Assembly (NCBI GenBank): GCA_013397075.1
Contig: VWZS01011030.1
Coordinates: forward strand, 131,334-195,333
Source: Rhabdornis inornatus
Lineage: Eukaryota > Chordata > Aves > Passeriformes > Rhabdornithidae
DNA length: 64,000 nt
Direction of reading: 5' to 3'
A program made the translations under genes and the position numbers. Every line of letters starts with the position of its first letter. The first letter of the stretch is position 1. A model generated the notes under the pieces. The model saw only the letters and a program-made list of their open reading frames with translations. It was not told the DNA's origin and did no database searches. This document shows positions 13,201 to 28,294 of the stretch, piece by piece.

Positions 13201-16200
13201 TTGTGAATATTGTTTTCTCCAATATAAACAGAAGATGAAATCTAACAAGTCACTGACTGTTGCATTTCCTCTGTGAAAGCTGATAAACAGAAGTTTCTTT
13301 AAACAAAGCACATACTTAAGCTATGACCTGCACTGATGCCAAGCATCCTTGAGACTGAGAATTCAGTGTGACTCAAGAAATCCTTTCCTATGGATGTTGC
13401 CAGCTGCATCAGGAAAGGAAGAAGGAACCCATGCAAGGAAAATAAAGTTCCATAAAGCCAGGGAGGGAGCCAAATGCTGCCCAGCCGTCTGCTGTGGGGG
13501 CTGCAGCACTCTATTAGATTTAGCTCCTCTTGAGCATCTGGCATTTGCTGCTTTGACAAACACACTGATCTGATTCAGGACACGAATTGCTACTTTTCAA
13601 AATGCTGTCACATACACAATGTCAAAACTGGAGATTTTTCTTCCCTTAGCTTTTTCGTTATGGTAAAGTTTTGTTTACATCTAAGAGATAAGAAAATTGC
13701 ACACTGAAGTCTGATTTTATGTTGACAGTATCTCTTTACAGTGAGTTTGACAACAAGATAAACAGTAAAATCAGAAACCCAATCATAGCTTTTAACTCTT
13801 CATCTTATGTTTTAGTTACAAGACTATTCTTTCTTGCAAAATGTTTAAACCACTACCCTAAGTTTACTTCTCACTTGTTAGCCAGGCAATAAAAATAAAA
13901 GGGCATTTCAAAAGTGGGAAATGCAAAAATTCAGATAAACAGATAGCACATTAAATATGCTTAGAAACATGCATTAGCACATGGGATGTCTCTTGTAACA
14001 GATGATGGATCACATAAAAGCTACTCACACCAATGAAAGTTACAGTCCATTTTCACAACCTTTATCAGTAGCCTAAGATTGACCAGAAGTTACATAAAAA
14101 CAAACAACAGAAGAGATACCAGTCCTGCAGCCAGTCTCATCTCCACTGATTAATCCTACATTACTTAAACTAGAACATTCCTTACTTTCAGACTGGAGTC
14201 ACTGCCATCTTTTACACTGATGCTTTTCACCATCCTCATAGCATCTCCAGTCTCTCCCACTTTTTAAGTGACTCCATGAATGGGAAAAATAATAAATTTC
14301 CCTTTAACAGAACACAAGGGTACATCAACTCATGCTTAAATTATTTCTTTCTAAGCCTGTGTTCTGGGGTGACCTTATACTGCTAAATTGTATCCCTGTT
14401 CATCTGTTAACTCAGAAATAAGTTTTACACTTTTAAAACCAGATCTGAGGGTGAAGGGGGGAAGAAGTAGTAGTAAAATGTCTGAGGAGGTTGTTTTCAA
14501 AAAATAGAGAGTTTCAGCATTCCTTCTCCTGGACTGTGTTGTCTGCAGCACAGACAGCAGGAGAGAGCTCTCCATTACTTTTAGTTAGGTTTTTGGCTAG
14601 CTCAGGCAGAAAAGTTCCTCAGACTGTGGCTTTTCTTTTTCTCACAACTGTTCAAACCTGCTCTGAGCTGAAAACCCAGAAGAACACTGGGAGCTCACAC
14701 TTGTGGCCCACCAGGGCCTGGAATGCTGCATTCCAGCGCTGGAGGGACTGATGGGAGAATAAAGGAGTTGACCTACAGCTCATGAGAGAGACTTTCTAAA
14801 TTTGCCATCTCTTCAGAATAGCAAAAGGTTTTATTATTTAATATTATTCATTTTTTTTGTGCTTGTAAGTACTTGTTAAAAAAACAGGTTTTTTTCCACT
14901 TTTCTCCAAAAAAATCTTTTCCCAAACCAATTACAAGAGGAGCCACTTAAATCTGCTTTCTAAAACTACCCCATTCAAAAGTTTCCTCCCCAGTTTTGCC
15001 CTAAACCACAACAGCCTGTTTCAGTGTGTTGATCTTGCTGAGGCCCCACACTCTAGCAGTCAGTAGAACAGATGTGATCCAGCTAAGGCACCTGAAAGAC
15101 TTGTTTACCCCATGGTCACCTTTCCTAACTAGAAAAGAAGGGCCTTGGTGACTTATTCAAGATTCCCAGAAGCCAGGTAGCCAGGTCAAAGCTCCTGCAG
15201 ACACAGCTGCAGCAGTCTCCACACACAGGGCACAGAGTGCTCCAACCCCATGTATGTTCTGAGGTCACCATCAGACCAACGTCACCAGAGTTCCAGATTC
15301 ATTACCTGCCTGACCTTCCCCAGCTGGACCTATGAGAGCTTCAGTGAGGACATTCTGAGGGTTTTTTGCTATTCCTGCTGCAAATGGCAGCAAGTTCCAG
15401 AGACATGAGGCTTCAGGACTATTCTCATTCCTCTCCAGTTGGATACACTAAGGTGACCATCAAGACAATCCACTGAGATATTCAGTGTAATATTCCACAA
15501 GAAGAGGACATGTTGCTTTGCCAACCATGGCAAGCAAGACTTGAAATAGAAACAAGAATTCAGGACAAAATTATTCAACAACTCTGCCTATGGCATGGGC
15601 AGATACTGGTCTGCCCCTCAGTACCAGCAGAGAAAGGACATTAAGGCAAAAGGAAGTATTATGGAAACTCTTCCAAAATGAGCGGCTCTCTCTCATTTGC
15701 CATTCTAAAGAGACACAGAATGATTTCAAACACCATTCCTTTAAGGATCTGTACTATGAGTCAGATAACACCCAAATGAATGGAAAAGAGGAACAATGGA
15801 GCACATCTACCATACAATTCCCCAATGGCATGTTATCAACAAATCAAAAACAGTGATGCCTTTTCTCAATAGACCAGGATAAAATTACCTTCAAATATGT
15901 ACACAGGAAAAACCCAAATCTTTGGAGCAGAACACAGAAATGATCGTGACAACTACCAGCCTGACATACTACCCAGCTTTCTGATTCCTTGCTCATAGTT
16001 TTTGCTCCAGTACATGCTGTACTCTGACTGCCAAGACAGTAATTTACTTGTCTCAGCTATTAGAAAATATCTTTCAAAAATTAAATCATTATTTAAAACC
16101 ACTGGAATATTTAATAGGCCAGCTCACTCACCCAAGTTACTAACATAAGCAATTAACAAAATGTTTCAGCCAAAAACGTGCTATAGTTATTACTTTTCTT

Positions 16201-16807
16201 ACTTGTGGTTAATGAAGAGAGATGGCTCAGCAGAACTCAAATCATATTCTGATTACTGGTAAAAATATATATTCAGATATGTGGATCTATGATGCAATGG
16301 GAGCAGAGAAAGGCAGGTCTGAGAAATGCAGATTCTGTCAAGCTACTGCTAAACTCAGGACTGGTAACATGACTGTTACCATCACCTACCCTGTGGGAAC
16401 ATCATCTAGGGAATATTCCAAACTGGCACTGTAAAAATACTTGTAAGGTTTCTTGTCCCAGGGGCTGGCAAGCCTTGTCACCAAGAGCAAAAGTCTGGAG
16501 GCCTTGTGGCAGTGTCCCAATAACATCCATTCTCCTCTGCTGTGGGAGCTAGACCCTATTTCAAAGGCTGCAAAACCACGTCATGTTAGGAAAATGAGGA
16601 TTATTTACAAACTGATAACTGGTTGGTAAGATTGCCTCCACACAACCTCACTAATAATAAGTATGAAGTGCAAAGTTGTGCAACTGCACAACAAACTGCA
16701 TGGGCTGGTAACAGTGCTCAGACTAGGTGGTTTAGTAGGATTTAAACTGTACTGAAAGGACAGATTCCTCCCTCATCACTATTACTTCAGTTTCTTCTCC
16801 TTTGTCT
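10242..16807 (-). other. DNM3 intron, no gene seen
   Basis: Intronic sequence with no recognised exon, RNA or transposon. The 11200-11780 stretch is GC-richer, and open frames overlap there on both strands. The codon content looks random and no dynamin or other family motif appears. Confidence 0.55.
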
Positions 16808-16988
16808 TCAAAATCCACAAATCTCAAAGATCCTTTGCTAGACTGACCGACACTGGCAGAGAGAATCCAGCCTCACCTGTGCTAAGGACAAAATATCAAA
16901 AATATCAAAATCCACATATCTCAAAGATCCTTTGCTAGACTGACCAACACTGGTAGAGTGAATCCAGCCTCACCTACGCTAAGGACAG
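16808..16988. repeat. 97-bp tandem duplication (two copies)
   Basis: Two adjacent copies of a 97-bp unit start at 16808 and 16905 (the second copy runs to about 16988). Shared blocks include 'ctcaaagatcctttgctaga', 'ctgacc', 'aatccagcctcacct' and 'gctaaggaca', always 97 bases apart. The copies differ at only a few positions, so the duplication is fairly recent. The junction holds a smaller repeat of 'aatatcaaaa'. No gene or known repeat family was recognised in the unit. Confidence 0.92.
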
Positions 16989-19900
16989 AGAACTCAATAC
17001 AGGAAGCCCTGCTAGATTGCTCTTTGTCACCAGGGCACAATTCTACACATGGCAGCTCTGAACTGAATGAAGAACTGGAAATGGGACAGATCTGGTTCCA
17101 AAGGGCTACACCCAGGTTAGTGAGCCCTGAATTTTAATCAGGTTATCAGCACAGGTGTCTGAAATATGGCTGAGCATGAGACATTTGAAATATCCTCTGA
17201 TCCTGAAGAGCTCAGCAGCAGCAACTCCAACAGCACCTAGGTATGCTATGAATAACTTCTACAATGTGTTCTATAGCTCCACCAGCTCCCAGGCACAAGA
17301 AACCACTTCTCAGACACTTGAGACCAGCTCCCATAGACTGAGAGATCACAGGGGGCAGAAATGTGACCATACCTGCTGGGACAGCTCTGTCACAGAGTTC
17401 CACAGCTCAGCACTAGAGGCACCACATCCCACGAGCAAGAGCACACAATGGAGCTTGGAAAAGCATGCAATAATCACTGTGGTATGCATGAACCCCTGAG
17501 AGGATCCAACAGTCCTGGACAATTTGGGCTGGCTCCAAGCTGCTTGCAATAATTATTAACTAGAGCTTTGGACAGCGTCTTGTAGGTTTGTTTTTTGAAC
17601 ACTGCAACTGAAGTCAGTTCTTCTTTAATTTATATGGGACTCACTACTCTAACCAGGTGGTTGTGATTTGCAGGCTTTTCACAACACTTGTGTCTCTTGC
17701 TGCTTTTTTCCCTTAGCTTAAGGTTCATACCGTGTTTTTGTTCAAGGGGGTTTTTGTTTTGTTTTCAGATTTAAGTTTAAAAGCATGAAATAACCTACCC
17801 CTGGTTTTTGCCTGGTTTCTAATTAATGCCATTAAATACCACCCAAAAAAAGACACAAGGTGATCTGAATCTTTATCAAAATTAACCAAGAAGTACAATA
17901 ATTGTGAAGGTAGGTGAAAAATTTACATGACCAATCTCTCCACCAAGACATACTTTGTTAGTAAATAAATTCAGAAAGGAGCCTTAAAGATCTTTTGGAG
18001 GCCGCTAGTCTCATAAAAAATAGACTTGAAGTTCTCTGGTTGAATCCATGATATGAACAGATATCCCTTGTGAATAGTGAGGTGGCAAGTGATTTCATAT
18101 TTTATTAAATTAAACAGCTGTGGGAAGCACAAAGGACTAGAAAACAACAAGCTGGAAAGAAAGCACAGTACCTGTGTGTCATCACAAAAGACATCATCAT
18201 TTGAATGCCCATATTTGTAATGCAACCATAAAACCAGGCCAATTTCATCTTTGGGGGCTTTCTCCGCTAGGTTTTAATAGATTTTTCTAAATATCTCCTG
18301 CTTTCATTACTCAGAACACTGAAAAAAGCTTGGAATAGAAGGTATAAAAAAGGAGAGAAAAATGAGTTTAGGTAAAGTATTAACTGCATTGTGAGCATAA
18401 GCATAATTTAAAAAAACATTATATATAGAGAGAGCTTAACTTAAGGATTTAAAGCAAAAAAATGAACACAAATCGGGGATTCCCCCTCCCTTTTCTTCAC
18501 TGAACAGGATTCAGCAGTTGAGTTTTCTGGGCTCCAGGAAGGCTACACTGAGTAAACTCAGCCAACCACAAGGTTGAAAATGTAGCAGACGAACCATAAA
18601 AATTTAGTAATGCTTTTAAACTACTTCTCACCTCACCAGTTTGATGGTGCTGTGGTACTGTTATACAATGTGTGCTGTTGCCAAGGCAACTCCATCTCAC
18701 CTCCACAGCTGCTGCAGCTTCAGCAAAGCAACACCACGAGCTGTGGCAAGCCCGAAATTTACTTTTTTTCCTAAAGAGTCTTTCCAACTAGAAAGCATTT
18801 TCAGACGAATCTCTGGAGCTCTTTATCCAAGGACTATGACTATTTTTCAAAAATATCTATCACTGTATTCTAGTAAAAACACTGTGACACTAAGCTCAAA
18901 AACATATTCACATATTCTATTAAATCAGATTTGTGCCAGCCACTTTTATACCTGTGTAAAAAACAGTATCATGCCTCCGTGCTTTTCCAGTGTAAGTGCA
19001 AGAGTTTTACATCCCTGGCAACACTACGAGCCTGCCTAGACAGTTTAGCATGTCCTTTTCCATTAGAGGAGGGAAAAAAAGTCTAACTTCTTGAAGCACA
19101 GAAAGCCTAAGTTCTAACCCATCCCTTCAACAGGAGCCAAACTGTAACATTGCTTCAACCCCATTTTAAGCGGAGCTAAAATAAAGGGTGAAGTCCAAAT
19201 CAAGATTTTGTGAAAAGAAATCGGCACAGAGTCCTTCTGTGATAAAGGCTTTAGTGGAGGGAGGTGGCTACAGTCTCGTGGTCCAAACCCCAAAGAATTT
19301 TTTTATTTTCATGTCCTTGGCTTCAGGGACAGTGCTGTGTGAGCAAGGACTAGAAAAAGAATCAGAACATTACGAGCCTTCCCCGCAGTAAGTATCGATT
19401 GCAGCTTTTAAGAAGATTCAGTGCTATTTCTTTCTTTTTTCTCATCCTACTTGGGTACAGAACCAAAGTAAACATAAGACAGTAGAGCATGCTGGTGAGG
19501 GTGTTTTGTGAAACTCAGCCAAAGTTTCTGCTACTCTAATTTGGGGAGAAAAATAAGTGTTACAAAATGTCTAGGAAAAGTTCCTGCTGAGAAAGCACAC
19601 AAGTGTTTAAAGGTAGGCAACGCGATTTATTGAAGAGGAAGAATAGAAAAAGTGCATCCAAATAATTAGGGAAATGCCAGATTTATCTATTTCTTTTTAA
19701 ATTAACAAAGCAGTAAAGCAAAAGTTGATTTTTCTCCAGTCTAGGCTTTTTTCCTTCCTTTCCCTTCCCCTTCTCTTGCCTTCCCTTGCCTGTTGTAAGA
19801 GCAAACAGCGGTGGCAGAGGAACGATGCTGGCCCTGCCTGCGTGTGCTACGAGTCCTGAGCCTGACACTTAACCAGTTCTGGGTAACAGCATGTTTGCAA

Positions 19901-22900
19901 CCTTCCTTTCCACTCCCATCTGCAGATACAACACAAGGAAAGGCCATTTCTTTTTTTTTCCCCCTTTCTGTTTAGTAAATTTTCTCTATATAAAAACTTT
20001 CAAGTGTCCCTCGGCCTCTTAAACAACCTTCACCACAGAAATATCCTGATACAGAACTTACAAATGCCTGGTAGTGCTTAGAAAATTTTCAATGCATAAC
20101 ACACAAACACACATGCAGTCCTTCTGATTCTCCTCTACTATCCTGCAGCTCAAATTGGTGAGGCAAAAACTCCAGCTCTAACACTGAAACTGCAAAGAAT
20201 CTGCTAAATTCAGCGGTACTTAAATAATTGGAAAAAAACAAAACAAAACCAAAACACCAATGAGCAAAGAATGCACCTAATTACCACTAATCCTGCCTAT
20301 TAGATTTCATTCAGACACCACAACTTCTTTTAAATAACCCCAGTTTATTTTTGAAAAAAATTCCTTTCTTCAGGCAGGATATGGGGGAGGAGTCAATCAG
20401 TGATGTTTTACACATGCACATCTGGATACAGTCCAATTATTCCCCTTATACATTCCTCCAGTTGTTTTCATTTTGCTCCATGCTCTGGCATTCATAAATT
20501 TGTGAGATTAATTGTGTGTGAGCGTCTGCAGTCTTGGATCTGGGCACGGGTTTAGCTGCAACACAGCTAGAAGTCAACATTAAAGAGAGCTCCAGTTCAG
20601 AAAACACAATTTACATTTATACATCTCTGGTACAGTAAGGATTGAAGCAGCCATCATCCTTACCACATGCATCAAATTGGTAAGATTAATTCAATATCAA
20701 CTACATTTTATTACTGTAGTTAGTGTGAACCTCACGAATACTTAGTCACTCAGTGTTAACTGCAAAGAAGGATTTTCTTTTTTTTTAGGATTTGTTTGGT
20801 TGGGGTTTTTCTTTTTGGATAGTTTTTAGTTTTTCTTGGGGTGATTTCATTTGCCTTTACAAATCATAAGCCATTGCAAGGACAGAAGCATTTTAAACCT
20901 GGGGTCCAGCTGACCCAGTGGATTATGGCACTCTGGCCACCACCAGGGTCTACAGAGTTGGCAGATCCAGAAACCTGGGAAATGCCCCTGGCAGAGGCAT
21001 TCCCATGGGAAGCTCCCGCTCCTTGCTGCTCTAACTTGCTATTTACAATCTCCAGCAAAGGCAGACACAAAGGTTGTGACTGAGCTTCTGCAATGCTCTG
21101 GCTATTCCAGGCTGCAGGAACAGCCCCCTTTGGGGCCAAAAGCAAGTGAGCTCAAACCAATCACCAGCACAGGGAAAGCAAGGGGGCTAAACCCTGCTTC
21201 TCCTCTCCTGGGGCCAAGCCTTCCATTTACTGATGTTTTGTATTTTATGTGCAATTTACTAACCAAAACCAGCTGTTTCCTCAAGTTCTCTGCAATTTAT
21301 TGTTTTGCAAAATCAGTTTCACGTTACACTTCTGATCAGTGCAGTTCCACATGAGAGCTACACAATTGAGGTGATGTATTAAAAAGCCAGGGGTCGAAGA
21401 CCAAGAATTGACTGCAAGCTTTGTGACCCAAAGACAGCGCTGGATGCACAAATCCCACTTGGGGTCCAAGAGCACAGGCAATTCCAGGCTGTGATGTAGC
21501 AGTCAAGCAGGGTGACAAGGAAGACAAACTGCCCAGTTCCTGAAGCTTACCCAGAAGCAGTTCATAGCCATAGGTTGTTCTGGTTTGGCTGCTTTTGTGC
21601 AAGATGGCTGTTACATTTTCAAACAATTATCCATCAGATTTGATGGGATTTTTACAGAAGATAAATTGAACCTTCTTGCAACTACCTAGTCTTTTCCAAA
21701 AATCTTGATAAAGTGTGCGAGAGTCAATCTGGATATAACACCATTTCAATTCAACAGATGATACTAATCTAAAATTAACTCCCTCACATTTCCCATTGTT
21801 AATCCATATTGTAGATTAATCTCTGAAGATCTCTCAAATCTGTAGCTCTTGATAAGACACGGCAGAGGAGGAAAAGAAACCAAACCCAAACGAACTGTTT
21901 AATCCAGGAGATTTTACAATATTTTTTCTCCAACCCATTAAATTTTGTTTTGCTTTTCTTCATGCAGAAGGAAAACATCTTACATTGGGCATTTGTCATG
22001 GCCACAGTACCTGAACCTGACAATGAATTGCCACTGCACTGAGACAATTTTCTCATTCTGCCAGCTACCACTGCTAATCCCTGCAGCTCCTCTGGCAATG
22101 CTGCAGGGTGAAGGTCTGAAAGGCAGAGAGTGCTAACAGTAAGTTTATTACTGGGGCAACCACAGCTGATCCCCCCAGCACTGCAGTGCTCCCACAGCTT
22201 GCGCTGTGACACTTGAGAACTGCACCAGCTGTGAAGCTCAGCCCCTCATCCTGAACCTCCATCCACAGAGCTGCACCCAACCTCAGAATTTGAATGAACT
22301 TTAAGTCTTCCTTCCTTCTTAAAGTTAGGAAATCATGCCCAAAAACAACCAATGTTGCAACTTGAATGAAATTCTTTCAACACCAAGCACCTGAGAGTCA
22401 GGGAATGTGAGATTTATGCACACAGAACCTCCATTCCTTCCATGTGTGTAGGCATTGTGATTAAGTGTCTGATTCCGTGATTGTGCACTGCTTTGCTCCA
22501 GGACTCCTGCCCCATTCACTCTGCAGAAAGCACATACAAGAGGAGAGAATTATGTTTGTACAAACAACCATAAATCTACTAGTTCCTAGCTTCTGAGTAC
22601 TTGACTTTGCAAACAATGTTCCTTTCATGTAGATTTCTGGTTGTAATACGTGTACAGCCTACACCTAAAAACACTGCAACAACCTGACTGACAGTCACGT
22701 CTAAGAGTACAGAATCAATTTTTGAAACCTACTCATTTTTTGGATGCAACATTTGCAAAAACTCTTACTTCATGGTTGCACTATCATGCTTATAAAAGTC
22801 ATATTTTCCACACAATAGAGGCAGTGTAAAAATTAAAACAAGCTGCAGACTGATTGACCAAGTTGTCTGAATTATTCTCTTTCTTCCTAACAATGAACTG

Positions 22901-25900
22901 TGCTTTCTGAGCTCCAAGTAAACAATTAAGAAGGGTGGGGGTGGGGGTTGGAGGGCAACCTATAGTAAATAGCATTTTAATTGCACTCTTACAAAAAATA
23001 CAAGGAAAATAGTAACACATAAAATAAGCCCCATTTTCCCTTTAAAGCTACTGGAGTTGTTTTAGTAAAGCAAGCAGAAGCTCTGAGCTGCAGGCGAGGG
23101 CACAAATCTTACCCAGCACAACTTGAAAGAAAAACAGAAAGTAGCTCATACAAATTTCTGGAATCATGTCTTCCAAGGCAGTATAAAGTACCCTTTATAC
23201 CTGAGTTAGACTATCAGAGCATCAACTGCTAGCATGGAAGAGACCCAGTGCACACTGCAGTTGCTGGCTCAGCAGGTGGCACTGGATAAATACACACATG
23301 ATACTTTTACTCCACAGCTCCCTAGCAGATGTCCAAAAGCAGTGCTTATTAAGCTGGTTCTGTTTAAAAAAAAAACAACCATAAAAATAGTATTGAAGGC
23401 TCCCATATAATCAGGTCTCCTTGGCTTTACTTCGAGAGATCATGGAGGAAAACTCCATGCCAGCTCAAGCAGCGATCTCAGCCACACCTCCTGAAGTCAC
23501 ATACCTCCTGCAGTTTCTGCCTCACTCACCTCCTTAAACCACTGGGGTTATTTTTTACTGGGCAGAAGCAAACAGAACCTTGCAAACTACTGTTTGTGCT
23601 TTACTCTCTCATAGCTGTGTGAGTAAGTAAGGCAGTGAGCATCAGAACACACGTATAATTAAAATCTAGCCCCCAAATAGTCATCACTAAGAAGATTACA
23701 AGTAGGAGTGTGATATCTCCTGTAGTATCCATCTCCTTTTCTGATTGCTTTCCATGCTGTCCAAGGCTTGAAAGAATTCTTAAACTTTGACATTGGGAAG
23801 AAACTGGCACAAAGTTCTGAAGGAAATATCCTTAGCAAATTCAAGATTTTCACTAGACAGAATAAACACTTCAGCTAAACTGGGTTTCTCATTTCTCTTG
23901 GAGACAGGTAAGCAGGTCTCCAATTTTGCCATTCATTCAGGAATTTTCACAGCATGGCTTACAGTGAGTCTTAACGGAGATGGAAAGCAGATTGCAGCCT
24001 TTTCCAGTGCAATGTGACTTTATTACAAAAGTAGTATGGAAGCAAGGAGAGGTTTCTGTTAATGTACATAACCATGCTTTAGCAATGCCCTCAATACATA
24101 ATGTCTACACTGAAAGGCACAAACAGGGTCATTCATTTTCAGAAGTTTTAAGAAATAATTACAGGACAGCAAAGCAGGATTTTTCCCCACATGCACACAA
24201 GTTTCACAATTAATACTGTTCAGAACAATATTAGCAAACCAGTGTGAATAGCAAGTAAGGAATATAGAGAAAGAACCTCTAAGACTAACCTTTAATTGCC
24301 TAGTGGGAGTGTTCAACGTCCTTCACCTGCTCAAACCAGGTCACAGTGAACATACTCAGGTACAACAGACACCAAGTGCCAAATTTAATGATCTGTGTTT
24401 CCACACAGGAAGAAATTTTAGTTCTGTCTTCTGCTAAGCAGCACCCAGCTGTGACTGAAGGGTTAACTAAACAGCAACACTTTCATTTTCTAACCAGAGA
24501 ACAAAGTCTTCAAGCACACCTACTCCAACCTTTGGATGCTCTTTCAGCATCTGACACCTGTGTTTGCACTACAAACCCTTGGAGTACTCAGCTGCTTTTG
24601 CCAAGTTGAATTTTTATCATTAAACTTACAACCATCATAGGAAGATTTCTGAGAGGCTGCCAATATTATTGAAGCTCCTTATGGATTTCTAACAACATAT
24701 GCTAAGGCTTGTAATGCCACCAGTTCATGAGACAATCTCCACAACAGAGCCTGCTCCCCCCCACCTCTCCCTTCCCAAGCTTGTTGTCCTCTTCACTTCT
24801 CCATTCTTTCATCTGATGGCATTTGCTCAGCATCTTTCCTGCTATTTTTCCTTTACTGACACAGGCCCCACCTTCCCTTTCTTCATAAACACTTCCCAAG
24901 GCCCACAGAAATAAGAACCTGGAGATTTAGCAAATCTTAACAAGATGAGGCTACTTCTATAACATTTACTCCCACAACCCATGCTGAATGATTTTTATTG
25001 CCTCAGATCAGGTATATCACCACCATTGCAAACAAAGTCACAGATTATTTTGGGGAAGGTAATTAGGGGTAAACAAATGAAACACAGTTATGATTCACCT
25101 ATGCAAAAGAACTAAGATCAATCCCACCAAAAATATTTAACACAGACTCAGCCAGATAAGCATGTTCTGATATACAAGAGAACAAATTTCATTCATAGTA
25201 GCAAAGCTACATTAAAAGAATGAATCATCACGACCTTCATAAATGTAAGCAATATAAAATATCAGATTCTACACATAACACTATGAATTGAGTACATGTT
25301 TAACAGCTCTCCCTGATGTTACTTTCTGATACTATAAAGTAAGGCCTCATTTCTGAATTCCTGGCTCTAGAGTATGTTTTTCTTTAATAACTTGAACATA
25401 CCCTATGTAAAAGGAATTTACTATTAGTTTTTTGGCCTTTAACAGACATATTTAGTAATTAGTTTAAAATACTAACATTTATGATCAGTAGTGAAGATAA
25501 ATATAATCTTTATGAAAATTCTGAGGGAGACTGAGACTGCAGCAGGTGAATAATGCAGGCATGATTTCCACAAGTTCCTCTCCAGAGGATGTTCTTTCCA
25601 AACTCAACTCCATGTGGTATAGAAGGGCCTCAGATTATGAAAGATAGGCCACAATCCAACAGTTTTTTCCTTCTATGTGAGCAGATGAGTGCAAAGCAAC
25701 AAAACAACAGAAGAATAAAAGGAAAAATAAAAACCAGATGTCCATCAGAGTATTCATGGATTAATGGCTAAATGGTTAAATGGGACTAGACTGGTCCTGG
25801 GGAGCAAAGGGACTGGGTGCAGAAAGAATTGCAATATTAAATCTTCCAGATGGCAATTCTTTGGAGATCATGGCTTGCAGATACAATAGTGGAAGAGGGA

Positions 25901-28294
25901 AAGTTACTAGGGGAAGGAATTGAAGGCCCCTTAAGTCAGAGATTGATAAATGGTGATAGCATCACTTTGAGAAACTCAAAGATGACACAGGAGATGTGGT
26001 TTTGAAAACACAGATGGAAAAATAGAATCTTCAGGCCACATGGCAAAGGAGACTCCACTCAAGGTCCTAAATGAATCCAGTGCAGTGAAGTTCAATACAG
26101 TCTTAGGCAAATTTTCCAGGTGTTAAGGATGCAGAAGCACTAACTACAATAGACACAGCAGACAATATCCTAGTCAGGCTGGATCCAAACATCATCTCTG
26201 TAAACCTCTTGTCCTGAGACAGAGGCAGCACATTATATAAAGACTTTTTTCTCCCCTGTAGCTGTTCAAATGCAGAACTTCTGAGAGTTATCATAAAGGG
26301 CACACCGCAGGAGATTTTGTGGGACAGAATTCAATCTTACAGCCTATAAAACATACCTTTACACATAAACCACCTCCCATTCCATAATTCCCTAGTGTCT
26401 CTTGCCTAACTTCAAACATTCTCTACTACCTGTTTTTTGCTATTATTTTATCAGGGACCCAAACAAACACTTTGCATTGCATTTCAACAAGTTCTTCTCA
26501 AAGCTTTACAGAAAAGAGAAAGAACCCAAAGTAGACATAATTTGCTCAAGGTCATATAAGCTTATGACAAGGACAAGAACAAAAATCTTGATTCAGTCTT
26601 CATTCCAATCATACTGCTTATTCTCAACATATTATCAATAAACACATTTAATTATTCAGAATGTTTCCAGCACTGATGTATGATGCAGCTTCCTTGCCTT
26701 TTCTCTTCCCTGAATTAATGCTTTTTCAGCATATGGAAATGGAATCATTTGATAATGATAGAATCATTATCATTGTCTCTTTAAGTCTCCAAGTCTGTAA
26801 TGAAAAATGACCAACTTGTTAAAAAACAAACAAATAAACCAAACCAAAACCCCACTGGTTCCTTCATTCTACAAAGCACTGTGCACATACACAGAGGTGT
26901 AGTCTCAGCTCAGGAGCAGGGGTTTGTGCAGACCTCACACAGGCCTCTCTTTGGAGTATCATCTGCAATTTCTTCACTAATTTTTGCAGCTTGCTGTAAG
27001 AACAGGTTGGTTTGGAGGGGCTGTGTGGAGGCTTTGGAGAGCAGAGTGGCACTGCTGGTGTGGTAATCCCTTTCCAAGTAATTAAATATTGCCTTTATCT
27101 CTCTGTCCCCTGTCACTGATCACCTCATTTCAACTCCTATGTTATGATTCTGTTACAATTGCAAGAGATGTGCAGTTTTTAGAAAAAGAAAGCTGCTGGT
27201 GTAATAAACAGACAATGAACTGTGGCCATGAAGAGAAATAGTCTCATTACATGGAGATTTATGCAAACTTGTCCTCTTGTACAGGAAATTTTCTATCACC
27301 CTTCTATGAATGAACAAAACACTAACAGCTTTGGAATTGAATGCACAGTATATTTAAACATAACTGAGACTCCAAAACAGCAGCATATTGACTTTACATA
27401 ATCAAATGCCCCATGGATCTTCAAAGTCGAGAAGGGAAGAACACCATCAACAATGTTTTTTTTTAAGTGCCCATGATTGTTTTTCCTAGTCAAGGCAACA
27501 GTCTGTCAATACCTCAGAGCATGCCAAATATGAAGTTTCAAAACAGGAGCTTGAATTATGAACAAAAGCTAAAAAAACACCACAAATATTTCTCAACAGG
27601 TGGAAAGCATATAAATAAAATTTCAGATATTTCAAATACATTCAAACAACTAAATTTTCCACATAAAAACATGCTTATCCCTAGCTAACTGGAAAACTTC
27701 AGACTAAAGACAGCATTTTGATATTTCCCATCCCTCCAAAATTAAGGGACCCAAAAGAAACTAAAAACCAAATTAGATTCTGTGAAACAATGTGCAAGCC
27801 AAACATAAATGGCAAATATTTTTGTAATAGCAATATCTAAATGCTGTAACTTAGAGTCACATCTTTATATGGAGATTTGGATGCACAAAGATGCAATCAA
27901 TATTTTTAAGTGCTTACAGTTTGAAGATACAAGCAGAAAACATGAAATGGGAATGAACTATACCAGGCAAATGTATTTTATAAGGATCAACATAATTTTG
28001 TTAAGAGTTCTTTGGGGTTTTGATGGGTGAGATGTGTTTACATATTATACTGTAGTAATCAAAGTAAGATCTTACATGCTTTGTCAATAAGACAAGGATA
28101 CAATGATTACATCTCCTGTCCTCTTGGCACTTCACTATTATATAAATTAAGAGTATCCTTTTTTCCCTCTCTCAGTGCAAGGTTTTGACCACACCAATCC
28201 CAAATCACACTGTAGCTTCTGTCACAGGATAGGAATCTCAGTGCATTTTTTAAAAAGAGCCAATACAGGAATCAGGTATATTTAATTAACACCT
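16989..28294 (-). other. DNM3 intron, no gene seen
   Basis: Intronic sequence. It holds the G-quadruplex-type motif at 22933 and a pyrimidine-rich stretch around 19747-19790. A GC-richer part at 20880-21230 and another at 22070-22280 have short chance open frames. I looked for the remaining dynamin PH, GED and proline-rich exons on the minus strand here and did not find them. Confidence 0.55.
22933..22955 (+). other. G-quadruplex-type motif
   Basis: Four runs of at least three guanines (22933-22935, 22937-22941, 22943-22947, 22953-22955) are separated by loops of 1, 1 and 5 bases, fitting the standard G3+N1-7 rule. The G-rich strand is the plus strand, so the DNM3 pre-mRNA would be C-rich here. 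No gene or promoter was recognised nearby. Confidence 0.7.

Noticed and set aside
21589..21620. Possible start of an endogenous retroviral LTR (tgttctggtttggct)
   Set aside because: No matching second end, target duplication, polyadenylation signal arrangement or internal region was found.
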